Assembly: GCA_900318775.1 (NCBI GenBank)
Contig: ONLY01000007.1
Span: 31,940-95,939, forward strand
Source of the DNA: an uncultured Prevotellaceae bacterium
Lineage (GTDB): Bacteria; Bacteroidota; Bacteroidia; Bacteroidales; Bacteroidaceae
Reading direction: 5' to 3'
DNA length: 64,000 nt
Position 1 is the stretch's first letter. The number at the start of each line of letters is the position of its first letter. A model generated the notes under the pieces. It saw only the letters and a list, made by a program, of their open reading frames with translations, made no database searches and was not told the origin of the DNA. Shown here in pieces: positions 56,494 through 64,000 of the stretch. A program made the position numbers and the translations under genes.

Positions 56494-57204
56494 ATGTTAG
56501 AAGAACTAAAAGAAAAAGTATTCAAGGCAAACCTTGACTTAGTAAAACAGGGTCTCGTTATCTTCACATGGGGTAACGTATCTGGTATCGACCGCGAGAA
56601 AGGCCTCGTAGTGATTAAGCCTTCTGGCGTAAGCTATGATGAAATGAAGGCAAGTGACATGGTGGTAGTGGACTTGGAGAGCGGAAAGGTGGTTGAAGGC
56701 GACCTCAACCCTTCTTCTGACACGCCTACCCACCTCGTTCTTTACAAGGCTTTTCCTAACATTCAGGGTGTGGTGCACACGCACTCTACTTATGCAACTG
56801 CTTTTGCGCAGGCAGGAAAGGACATTCCTAACATCGGCACAACTCACGCAGACTACTTCTACAAGGCTATCCCTTGCACCCGCGACATGACGAAGGAGGA
56901 AGTAGAAGGCCAGTATGAGCTGGAGACAGGCAATGTCATCGTGAATGAAATCCTGAACATCCGCAAGATTAACCCTGACCACACACCAGCTGTGCTCGTC
57001 AAGAACCATGGTCCTTTCTCATGGGGCACTTCACCCGACAATGCTGTGTATAATGCCAAGGTGATGGAGCAATGCGCCAAGATGGCTTTTGTGGCCTTCA
57101 GCGTGAACCCAGAATTGACCATGAATCCTCTTCTTATCGAGAAGCACTACAATCGCAAGCATGGCCCTAACGCCTACTATGGCCAGAAGGGACAGAAACA
57201 TTAA
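56494..57204 (+). CDS. araD: L-ribulose-5-phosphate 4-epimerase
   Basis: 236 aa, class II aldolase/epimerase family. Zinc ligands are H95 and H97 ([10 protein letters not shown]) and H172 (VKNHGPF); D76 in SSDTPTH is the neighbouring acidic residue. The start [11 protein letters not shown] and the Ser-Gly substrate loop [10 protein letters not shown] are standard. It converts L-ribulose-5-phosphate to D-xylulose-5-phosphate, the last committed step of arabinose breakdown. It precedes araA by 106 bases, a gap that carries a small hairpin (57249-57255 with 57275-57281) and no clear promoter. Confidence 0.95.
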   Translation: MLEELKEKVFKANLDLVKQGLVIFTWGNVSGIDREKGLVVIKPSGVSYDEMKASDMVVVDLESGKVVEGDLNPSSDTPTHLVLYKAFPNIQGVVHTHSTYATAFAQAGKDIPNIGTTHADYFYKAIPCTRDMTKEEVEGQYELETGNVIVNEILNIRKINPDHTPAVLVKNHGPFSWGTSPDNAVYNAKVMEQCAKMAFVAFSVNPELTMNPLLIEKHYNRKHGPNAYYGQKGQKH

Positions 57205-57310
57205 TTTAAGAATAATAATCAAATAAAGTATAAACCATCATAATGATTATTCATCGCTACAGCCTGATGGCAAGGATGAATGATGAATTATGAATTAAAT
57301 TTGAAAAATT

Positions 57311-58846
57311 ATGGCATTTGAAAATTTGGAACTTTGGTGGGTGACTGGCGCACAGTTGCTCTATGGTGGTGAAACCGTAAAAATCGTTGACGGTCACTCA
57401 AAGGAAATGGTTGAGGGTCTCAACAATAGTGGCATTATCCCAATCAAGGTTGTTTATAAGGGCACAGCCAACTCTTCTAAGGAGGTTGAAGCAGTGATGA
57501 AGGCTGCCAACAACGATGAGAAGTGTGCTGGTATCATCACTTGGATGCACACCTTCTCTCCAGCCAAGATGTGGATTAAGGGTCTTCAGGCTCTCCAGAA
57601 GCCTCTCCTCCACTTCCACACTCAGTACAACGCAGAGATTCCATGGAGCGAAATTGACATGGACTTCATGAACCTGAACCAGTCAGCTCACGGCGACATC
57701 GAGTTTGGTCACATCTGCACTCGTATGCGTGTGCCTCGCAAGGTGGTTTGCGGCTACTGGAAAGATGAGGCAGCACAGAAGCAGATTGCCGTATGGGCTC
57801 GCGTGGCAGCTGGTGTTGCTGACGCTAAGAACGTGCGCTGCTTGATGTTTGGTATGAACATGAACAACGTGGCTGTGACTGACGGTGACCGCGTAGAGTT
57901 TGAGCAGCGTCTCGGCTATCATGTGGACTACTACCCTGTTTCTTCTCTCATGGAGTACTTCAAGCAGGTGACTGACGCTGAAGCAGATGCTCTTGTTGAG
58001 GAGTACAAGAAGCTCTACACCATCAAGATTGACGAGAGTGGCGAGCAGGTTTACTGGGAGAAGGTGAAGAATGCTGCTAAAGCTGAAATCGCTCTGCGTC
58101 GCGTTCTGAAGGATGAGGGTGCAACTGCCTTCACTACTAACTTCGATGACCTCGGCGATGCTGACATCAACGATCCTAACTTCGTAGGCTTTGACCAGAT
58201 TCCAGGTCTTGCTTCTCAGCGCTTGATGGCTGAAGGTTATGGCTTTGGTGCAGAAGGTGACTGGAAGACTGCTTGCCTCTATCGCACTTTGTGGGTGATT
58301 CAGCAGGGCATGCCTACAGGCTGCTCATTCCTTGAGGACTACACCCTCAACTTCGCTGGTGACCGTTCATCTTGCCTCCAGAGCCACATGCTCGAGGTTT
58401 GTCCTCTCATCGCTACAGACAAGCCAAAGCTCGAGGTTCACTTCCTTGGCATCGGTATCCGCAAGCAGCAGACTGCACGCCTCGTCTTCACTTCAAAGGT
58501 GGGCCGTGGTATCAAGGCTACTGTTGTTGACCTTGGCAACCGCTTCCGTCTCATCTCTCAGGAGGTTGAGTGCATCGAGCCTAAGCCAATGCCAAACCTT
58601 CCTGTTGCATCAGCTCTCTGGGTTCCACAGCCAACATTCGAAATCGGTGCTGGCGCATGGATTCTCGCTGGTGGCACACACCACAGCGCTTTCTCTTACG
58701 ACATCACGGAAGAGTACTGGGAAGACTTCGCTGAGATTCTCGGCATTGAGTATGTGAAGATCAACAAGAACACCACTATCAGCGAGTTCAAGCATGACCT
58801 CCAGGTGAATGAGGTGTACTACATGCTCAATAAGGCACTTAAGTAA
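57311..58846 (+). CDS. araA: L-arabinose isomerase
   Basis: 511 aa, standard length. ENLELWWVTGAQLLYGG is the family start. Metal-site residues are recognisable in FLEDYTLNFA (first Glu), SHMLEVCP (second Glu) and GGTHHSAFSY (His). It isomerises L-arabinose to L-ribulose using a manganese ion. Its codon usage is strongly biased to optimal codons, like that of tkt and mutB, indicating high expression. A large AATTAGG-type hairpin lies between it and araB. Confidence 0.97.
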   Translation: MAFENLELWWVTGAQLLYGGETVKIVDGHSKEMVEGLNNSGIIPIKVVYKGTANSSKEVEAVMKAANNDEKCAGIITWMHTFSPAKMWIKGLQALQKPLLHFHTQYNAEIPWSEIDMDFMNLNQSAHGDIEFGHICTRMRVPRKVVCGYWKDEAAQKQIAVWARVAAGVADAKNVRCLMFGMNMNNVAVTDGDRVEFEQRLGYHVDYYPVSSLMEYFKQVTDAEADALVEEYKKLYTIKIDESGEQVYWEKVKNAAKAEIALRRVLKDEGATAFTTNFDDLGDADINDPNFVGFDQIPGLASQRLMAEGYGFGAEGDWKTACLYRTLWVIQQGMPTGCSFLEDYTLNFAGDRSSCLQSHMLEVCPLIATDKPKLEVHFLGIGIRKQQTARLVFTSKVGRGIKATVVDLGNRFRLISQEVECIEPKPMPNLPVASALWVPQPTFEIGAGAWILAGGTHHSAFSYDITEEYWEDFAEILGIEYVKINKNTTISEFKHDLQVNEVYYMLNKALK

Positions 58847-58850
58847 TGAA

Positions 58851-58936
58851 TAATTAGGAATTAGGAATGAGGAATTAGGAATGGATACCATTTCGCCACA
58901 TACAATTCCTCACTCCTAATTCCTCATTCCTAATTA
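58851..58936. repeat. Hairpin repeat 1 in araA-araB gap
   Basis: Left arm 58851-58883 and right arm about 58905-58936 are reverse complements built from the words AATTAGGAAT and GAGGAAT. Bases 58859-58880 and 58914-58935 match perfectly over 22 pairs. It fills almost the whole 96-base gap. Confidence 0.9.
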
Positions 58937-58942
58937 AGATTT

Positions 58943-60571
58943 ATGACCGCAAAACAAACCATAGAAGCAGGTAAGGCCATTCTCGGTATCGAGTTTGGCT
59001 CTACCCGCATCAAGGCCGTTCTCATCGATGAGGAGAACAAGCCAATAGCTCAGGGAAGCCACGAGTGGGAAAACCAGCTCGTTGACGGTCTGTGGACTTA
59101 CAGCACAGAAGCAATCTGGTTCGGTCTTGAGGATGCTTACGCAGACCTCCGCAAGAACGTAATCAAGGAATATGACTGTGAAATTGAACATCTTGCATCA
59201 ATCGGTATCTCTGCCATGATGCACGGATACATGGCATTCGGTCCCACAGGCACAGCAAGCAAGGGAGCTCCTGCTTCTGAGTCTGAGAAGATTCTCGTGC
59301 CTTTCCGCACATGGCGTAACACCAACACTGGTGCAGCTGCAGCAGAGCTTTCAAAGCTATTTAACTATAACATTCCACTCCGTTGGTCAATCTCTCACCT
59401 CTATCAGGCAATCCTCAATGGCGAGAAGCACGTGAGCGACATCACATACATCACTACCCTCGCCGGTTACATCCACTGGCGTCTCACAGGTGAGAAGGTT
59501 CTCGGTGTAGGTGATGCTTCAGGCATGATTCCTGTTGATCCAAAGACCAAGTCTTACAACGCTGAGATGGTTAAGAAGTTCAATGACCTCGTTGCTCCAA
59601 AGGGTTACCCATGGAAACTGGAGGACATCCTTCCCAAGAGCATCTCTGCAGGTGAGTATGCTGGAACGCTTACTGAACACGGAGCACAGCGTCTCGACAT
59701 CTCTGGACACCTCAAGGGTGGTTGCCCACTCTGTCCTCCAGAGGGTGACGCAGGCACAGGCATGGTAGCCACAAATGCCGTTAAGCAGCGTACAGGTAAC
59801 GTGTCCGCAGGCACATCTTCATTCTCAATGATTGTACTTGAGAAGGACCTCTCCAAGCCAAACGAGATGATTGACATGGTGACTACACCTGACGGCTCAC
59901 TCGTTGCCATGGTTCACTGCAACAACTGCACTTCAGACATCAACGCATGGGTAAAGCTCTTCAAGGAATATCAGGAACTTCTCGGTGTACCAGTAGATAT
60001 GAACGAGGTTTACGGCAAGCTCTACAACCACGCTCTTACAGGCGATGCCGACTGCGGTGGTGTACTTGCTTACAACTACATCTCTGGTGAGCCTGTAACA
60101 GGTCTTCAGGAAGGTCGTCCTTTGGTTGTACGTTCAGCCAATGACAAGTTCAACCTTGCCAACTTCATCCGTACAAACCTATACGCTACAGTAGCAGTTC
60201 TCAAGCTCGGTAACGACGTACTCTTCAAGGAGGAGAAGATTAAGGTTGACCGTATCACTGGTCATGGTGGTCTCTTCAAAACCCCAGGCGTAGGACAGCG
60301 CGTACTTGCAGCAGCTCTCAACTCCCCTATTTCTGTCATGGAGACAGCTGGCGAAGGTGGTGCATGGGGCATCGCTCTTCTTGCATCCTACCTCGTGAAC
60401 AATCCAAAGAAGCAGGATCTTGCCGACTGGCTTGAGAGCGTAGTATTCGCTGGCAACACAGGTGTTGAAATTGCTCCTACCAAGGATGATGTAGAAGGCT
60501 TCAACAAGTACATAGAGTATTACAAGAAAGGCTTGGCTATTGAGCAGGCTGCAGTAGACAACAAGAAATAA
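58943..60571 (+). CDS. araB: L-ribulokinase (FGGY family)
   Basis: 542 aa. The N-terminal ATPase fold starts ILGIEFGSTRIKAVLIDEENKPIAQG, the usual phosphate-1 strand, and contains ISAMMHGYMAFG and the VPFRTWRNTNT substrate loop. The C-terminal half has GHGGLFKTPGVGQRVLAAALNSPISVMETAGEGGAWGIALLA, the FGGY signature region. It phosphorylates L-ribulose to L-ribulose-5-phosphate. Context (araA before, araD upstream) fixes the assignment against xylulokinase, which this family resembles. Flanked on both sides by hairpin repeats. Confidence 0.92.
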   Translation: MTAKQTIEAGKAILGIEFGSTRIKAVLIDEENKPIAQGSHEWENQLVDGLWTYSTEAIWFGLEDAYADLRKNVIKEYDCEIEHLASIGISAMMHGYMAFGPTGTASKGAPASESEKILVPFRTWRNTNTGAAAAELSKLFNYNIPLRWSISHLYQAILNGEKHVSDITYITTLAGYIHWRLTGEKVLGVGDASGMIPVDPKTKSYNAEMVKKFNDLVAPKGYPWKLEDILPKSISAGEYAGTLTEHGAQRLDISGHLKGGCPLCPPEGDAGTGMVATNAVKQRTGNVSAGTSSFSMIVLEKDLSKPNEMIDMVTTPDGSLVAMVHCNNCTSDINAWVKLFKEYQELLGVPVDMNEVYGKLYNHALTGDADCGGVLAYNYISGEPVTGLQEGRPLVVRSANDKFNLANFIRTNLYATVAVLKLGNDVLFKEEKIKVDRITGHGGLFKTPGVGQRVLAAALNSPISVMETAGEGGAWGIALLASYLVNNPKKQDLADWLESVVFAGNTGVEIAPTKDDVEGFNKYIEYYKKGLAIEQAAVDNKK

Positions 60572-60580
60572 TTTAATAAT

Positions 60581-60742
60581 GAGGAATGTGGAATGAGAAA
60601 TTAGGAATGAGGAATTAGGAATGAGGAATTAGGAATGAGGAATTGATACTCTGCTAAATGGGAGTAAGACATTCAATTCCTCATTCCACATTCCTAATTC
60701 CTCACTCCCTCACTCCTCACTCCTCATTCCTAATTCCTAATT
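60581..60742. repeat. Hairpin repeat 2 in araB-tkt gap
   Basis: Left arm 60581-60645 is a run of AATTAGGAATGAGG words; right arm 60673-60742 is the reverse complement with some variation (several CACTCCT words). Inner bases 60632-60645 and 60674-60687 pair perfectly over 14. It occupies most of the 187-base gap. Confidence 0.9.
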
Positions 60743-60758
60743 AAAAACAAAGTTTTTT

Positions 60759-62780
60759 ATGGCAAATTCAATTCAAGTACTGAATCATGCTGCTGATAAT
60801 ATCCGTATCTTGGCAGCAAGTGCAGTGGAAAAGGCTAAGTCTGGTCACCCAGGTGGTGCCATGGGCGGTGCTGACTTCATCAACGTTTTGTATTCTGAGT
60901 ATCTGAAATATGACCCAAAGAACCCTGAATGGGTGGGTCGTGACCGTTTCTTCCTCGATCCTGGCCACATGGCACCAATGCTCTACTCTCAGCTTTGCCT
61001 CATCGGCAAGTTCACACTCGAAGAGTTGGCACAGCTCCGTCAGTGGGGTTCTCCTACTACAGGTCACCCAGAGTTTGAGATTGCTCGCGGCATTGAGAAC
61101 ACTTCTGGTCCTCTTGGTCAGGGTCACGTGTTCGCAGTAGGTGCTGCTATCGCTGCCAAGTTCTTGGCTGCTCACACAGGCAATCCTACTTTCGCCAAGG
61201 AGACTATCTACGCATACATCTCTGATGGTGGTGTGCAGGAAGAGATTTCTCAGGGCGGTGCACGTATCGCAGCTGTTCTCGGTCTCGACAACCTCATCAT
61301 GTTCTACGACTCTAACGACATCCAGCTTTCTACTGAGACTAAGGAAGTTATGACTGAGGATACTGCTGCAAAGTATCGCGCTCTCGGTTGGGAAGTGATT
61401 GAAATCGTAGGTAACGATGCTGCACAGATTCGTGCTGCTCTCGACAAGGCTCAGAAGGTAGAAGGCAAGCCAACCCTCATCATCGGTAAGTGCATCATGG
61501 GTAAGGGCGCCCTCAAGGCTGACGGCACTTCTTACGAGGCAAACTGCAAGACTCACGGTGCTCCTCTCGGTGGCGACGCATTCGTTAACACCATCAAGAA
61601 TCTTGGTGGTGACCCAGAGAATCCATTCCAGATTTTCGACGACGTGAAGGAGCTCTATGCTAACCGCGCTAAGGAGCTGGAGGCTATCTGCGCTGAGCGT
61701 TATGCAGAGGAGAAGGCTTGGGCTGCTGCTAACCCAGAGAAGGCTGCTCAGCAGGCTGACTGGTTCAGCGGCAAGGCTCCAAAGATTGACTGGAGCAAGT
61801 GCGTTCAGAAGGACAACGACGCCACTCGTTCTGCATCTGCAGCATGTCTGTCAGTACTCGCAGATCAGGTTCCTAACATGATTTGTGCTTCTGCCGACCT
61901 TTCTAACTCAGATAAGACAGACGGCTTCCTCAAGAAGACTCACGCCTTCACTAAGGGTGACTTCTCTGGTGCCTTCTTCCAGGCAGGTGTGGCAGAGCTC
62001 ACAATGGCTTGCTGCTGCATCGGTATGGCTCTGCACGGCGGTGTCATCCCAGCTTGTGGTACCTTCTTCGTATTCTCTGACTACATGAAGCCAGCAGTTC
62101 GTATGGCAGCCCTCATGGAGCTTCCAGTGAAGTTCATCTGGACTCATGACGCATTCCGTGTAGGTGAAGATGGTCCTACTCACGAGCCAGTTGAGCAGGA
62201 GGCACAGATTCGTCTCATGGAGAAGCTGAAGAACCACTCTGGCAAGCCTTCAGTATTGGTTCTCCGTCCTGCTGATGCACAGGAGACTACCGCTGCATGG
62301 GCACTTGCTATGGAGAACATGGCTACCCCATCAGCCCTCATCCTCTCTCGTCAGAACATCAACAACTTGCCAGCAGGCAACGACTACAGCCAGGCAGCTA
62401 AGGGTGGCTACATCGTGGCAGGCTCAGATGAGAACCCAGATGTAATCCTCGTGGCTACAGGTTCTGAGGTATCTACTCTCGTAGCAGGTGCAGAACTGCT
62501 CCGCAAGGATGGCAAGAAGGTGCGCATCGTCAGCGTTCCATCTGAGGGTCTCTTCCGTCAGCAGTCTAAGGAGTACCAGCAGAGCGTTCTCCCACAGGGC
62601 GTGAAGAAGTTTGGTCTCACCGCAGGTCTGCCAGTAAACCTCCTCGGTCTCGTGCCAGAGGCAGAAGGCACTATCTGGGGTCTGGAGAGCTTCGGTTTCT
62701 CTGCTCCTTACAAGGTGCTCGATGAGAAGCTCGGCTACACCGCAGAAAACGTTTACGCACAAGTAAATAAACTCTTTTAA
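60759..62780 (+). CDS. tkt: Transketolase
   Basis: 673 aa, full-length single-chain enzyme. SGHPGGAMGGADF (H30) is the thiamin-proximal start, YISDGGVQEEISQGG holds the TPP metal-binding Asp (D156), and the second half has the catalytic DLSNSDKT and IWTHDAFRVGEDGPTHEP blocks. It exchanges two-carbon units between sugar phosphates, converting xylulose-5-phosphate from the arabinose pathway into glycolytic intermediates. The coding sequence is highly codon-biased. Confidence 0.97.
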   Translation: MANSIQVLNHAADNIRILAASAVEKAKSGHPGGAMGGADFINVLYSEYLKYDPKNPEWVGRDRFFLDPGHMAPMLYSQLCLIGKFTLEELAQLRQWGSPTTGHPEFEIARGIENTSGPLGQGHVFAVGAAIAAKFLAAHTGNPTFAKETIYAYISDGGVQEEISQGGARIAAVLGLDNLIMFYDSNDIQLSTETKEVMTEDTAAKYRALGWEVIEIVGNDAAQIRAALDKAQKVEGKPTLIIGKCIMGKGALKADGTSYEANCKTHGAPLGGDAFVNTIKNLGGDPENPFQIFDDVKELYANRAKELEAICAERYAEEKAWAAANPEKAAQQADWFSGKAPKIDWSKCVQKDNDATRSASAACLSVLADQVPNMICASADLSNSDKTDGFLKKTHAFTKGDFSGAFFQAGVAELTMACCCIGMALHGGVIPACGTFFVFSDYMKPAVRMAALMELPVKFIWTHDAFRVGEDGPTHEPVEQEAQIRLMEKLKNHSGKPSVLVLRPADAQETTAAWALAMENMATPSALILSRQNINNLPAGNDYSQAAKGGYIVAGSDENPDVILVATGSEVSTLVAGAELLRKDGKKVRIVSVPSEGLFRQQSKEYQQSVLPQGVKKFGLTAGLPVNLLGLVPEAEGTIWGLESFGFSAPYKVLDEKLGYTAENVYAQVNKLF

Positions 62781-62782
62781 AT

Positions 62783-62870
62783 AATTAGGAATGAGAAATT
62801 AGGAATGAGGAATTGATACCAAGTCATGCACTCTTCCTAATTCCTCACTCCTCATTCCTAATTCCTAATT
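62783..62870. repeat. Hairpin repeat 3 in tkt-rpiB gap
   Basis: Left arm 62783-62814 and right arm 62833-62870 use the same AATTAGGAAT and GAGGAAT words as the two upstream gaps, in reverse-complement orientation. The rpiB start lies 4 bases after it. Confidence 0.88.
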
Positions 62871-62873
62871 TCT

Positions 62874-63305
62874 ATGATAGTTGGTATCGCATCCGATCAT
62901 GCGGCTTTCCCATTAAAACAGTTCGTCAAGAAATATCTTGAAGAGAAAGGCTACGAGTACAAGGACTACGGCACCTATACCGAAGAATCTTGTAACTATG
63001 CCACCTATGGCCACGCATTGGCTGAAGGCATCGAGAAAGGCGAAGTATATCCAGGCATCGCCATGTGCGGTTCGGGCGAAGGCATCTCCATGACCCTCAA
63101 CAAGCATCAGAGCATCCGTGCCGGTCTTGTTTGGCAACCCGAGATTGCCCACCTCATCCGTGAGCACAACAACGCCAACGTCATTGTCTTCCCTGGCAGA
63201 TTCATCAGCGAAGACGTATGCCGTCAATGTCTCGACGAATTCTTCAATACAGAGTTTGCAGGAGGTCGCCATCAGCAGCGCATTGAGGACATCCCCTGTA
63301 AATAA
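62874..63305 (+). CDS. rpiB: Ribose-5-phosphate isomerase B
   Basis: 143 aa. D8/H9 (IASDHAA), the catalytic Cys C65 in AMCGSGEGISM, and LNKHQSIRAGL are the RpiB/LacAB hallmarks. It interconverts ribose-5-phosphate and ribulose-5-phosphate, feeding the transketolase encoded upstream. Last gene of the arabinose operon; a strong terminator follows. Confidence 0.95.
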   Translation: MIVGIASDHAAFPLKQFVKKYLEEKGYEYKDYGTYTEESCNYATYGHALAEGIEKGEVYPGIAMCGSGEGISMTLNKHQSIRAGLVWQPEIAHLIREHNNANVIVFPGRFISEDVCRQCLDEFFNTEFAGGRHQQRIEDIPCK

Positions 63306-63323
63306 TGTCAAACAATAACTGCT

Positions 63324-63365
63324 AAAAAGGCACATCCGACATCCACTTGTCGGGTGTGCCTTTTT
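63324..63365. terminator. Terminator of the arabinose operon
   Basis: AAAAAGGCACA (63324-63334) pairs with TGTGCCTTTTT (63355-63365), with CCGACA (63336-63341) pairing TGTCGG (63348-63353) inside. It is symmetric, so it can also stop minus-strand transcripts. Confidence 0.93.
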
Positions 63366-63768
63366 GTAGTGTCACACAGATAGCAAGATTTTCACTGAGT
63401 CTTCACGATTTCATTGAGGTATTTTACTCACTAGCGTAAGACAGAGTCCTCCTTTGGTGCTCCTTTAGTGTTCCTTTAGTGTTCCTTTGGTGTTCCTTAC
63501 ACACCGTAGGCTGTCACATGAATTAGTCTTATTTTTACCCGTTAACTTGGAACAGTCGTAAGACGTAAAAATGACAACCCCTAAATCAGCGAACTACCCT
63601 TCCTTTGGTGCTCCTTGTGTTCGTAGTGGCAAGATAGCAGGTGAACGACATCACTCATCCGAGAAATCAAAGTGCCTGTCCCTTGTGATTCTAGAATTCC
63701 TGATACCGTTGCGAGGACATACTATCATCAAGCTAATAGCGCCAATACGAGACTTACGCTCCTTGTAC
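63366..63768. other. Gene-free stretch with 11-bp tandem repeats
   Basis: About 400 bases. The only open frame (63571-63777, 68 codons) has no recognisable pattern. The stretch contains the four-copy 11-bp repeat at 63451 and a further copy of its unit at 63602-63612, and CGTAAGAC at both 63435 and 63558. It may be decayed mobile or duplicated DNA. Confidence 0.55.
63451..63494 (+). repeat. Four 11-bp tandem repeats (CCTTTNGTGNT)
   Basis: Units at 63451, 63462, 63473 and 63484 read CCTTTGGTGCT, CCTTTAGTGTT, CCTTTAGTGTT and CCTTTGGTGTT, with no gaps. The period is about one DNA helical turn. Confidence 0.9.
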
Positions 63769-64000
63769 TTACAATAAAGTTGTCATGTAAAGCGGAAGAT
63801 AGGTGATACCATCCTCTACTTTATAGTCAGCTGCATGCAAAACGGTAGGAGTGGTCATATACTCTTCAAACTTATTCATACACTTCTTTAGGGAAGATAA
63901 AGTGTAGTTCTTGCCGCTTTTGACTTCTATCGGACGGATATTGTGACGACTGGTCACTTTGTCCTTTTGAAGCAAGAAGTCTATTTCCATTCGTTCCTCG
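63769..64000 (-). CDS. C-terminal end of an AAA ATPase with DUF4143 domain (partial)
   Basis: The frame is open to the window edge; the visible 76 or so residues are the end of the protein. EERMEIDFLLQKD and NIRPIEVKSGKNYTLSSL match the nuclease-like C-terminal DUF4143 domain of the ATP-binding protein family that is abundant in Bacteroidales (the EIDFLL...PIEVKSG pattern), and DGITYLPLYMT is the usual ending. The Met at 63990 is internal, not the start. These proteins often occur singly as accessory genes; their role is not settled. The N-terminal ATPase part lies beyond the window. Confidence 0.85.
   Translation of the reverse strand, partial: EERMEIDFLLQKDKVTSRHNIRPIEVKSGKNYTLSSLKKCMNKFEEYMTTPTVLHAADYKVEDGITYLPLYMTTLL

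Noticed and set aside
58851..62870. CRISPR array
   Set aside because: The AATTAGG repeats are inverted and irregular, sit between operon genes, and have no unique spacers of constant length; no cas genes are present.
63571..63777. 68-codon open frame near the window end
   Set aside because: No recognisable pattern, overlaps the end of the ATPase gene on the other strand, and lies in repeat-bearing DNA.

Overview
The window is a gene-dense piece of a chromosome from a member of the Bacteroidales, most likely a Prevotella-type species. The evidence is Bacteroidetes promoters (TTTG, about 20 bases, then TAnnTTTG) before many genes, no obvious Shine-Dalgarno dependence, SusC/BtuB-style TonB-dependent receptors, a giant DUF5112/DUF5113-type sensor kinase, a C10 peptidase with BspA-like repeats, and methylmalonyl-CoA mutase genes as used in succinate-to-propionate metabolism. 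Class and order are secure; the genus is an inference. No rRNA, tRNA, CRISPR array, prophage or complete insertion sequence is visible.

Region 1 (1-15000): a YiiX-like amidase and a BtuB-like receptor; an N-acetylmuramoyl-alanine amidase with an MCE lipid-transport protein; dnaA; a nitroreductase; an orphan ribonucleotide-reductase C-terminal domain overlapping folB; a hexuronate-type transporter; and an operon of membrane protein (DUF2975), small membrane protein, Cro-type regulator, CPBP protease and sppA. Region 2 (15000-26800): a GH2 beta-galactosidase, divergent from a GH28-GH105 pectin enzyme and a CotH-like protein, then mutA-mutB. Region 3 (26870-30270): a sharply bounded three-gene operon encoding a CHASE2 membrane sensor, a secreted caspase-like protease and a small exported protein; this is the best candidate for an undescribed system. 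Region 4 (30300-41100): a membrane LytTR regulator divergent from a TonB receptor, rplU-rpmA, nth, a membrane protein, and a two-component system whose kinase carries two complete sensor-kinase halves in one chain. Region 5 (41200-47600): metY, cysK, a secreted C10 peptidase and folC.

Region 6 (47600-63370) is sugar catabolism. A galactose operon (galM, a FucP/GluP-type transporter, galK) and an acetyltransferase come first. The L-arabinose locus follows: lipoprotein mutarotase, sodium-sugar symporter, Nudix-type regulator, araD, araA, araB, transketolase and rpiB. Together these take extracellular arabinose through ribulose and ribulose-5-phosphate to xylulose-5-phosphate and the non-oxidative pentose phosphate pathway. 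The gaps araA-araB, araB-tkt and tkt-rpiB all carry large hairpins built from the same AATTAGGAATGAGG-type words. The window ends in a repeat-bearing stretch and the tail of a DUF4143-type ATPase gene on the minus strand.

All functions are from reading sequence and recalling families; no searches were run.
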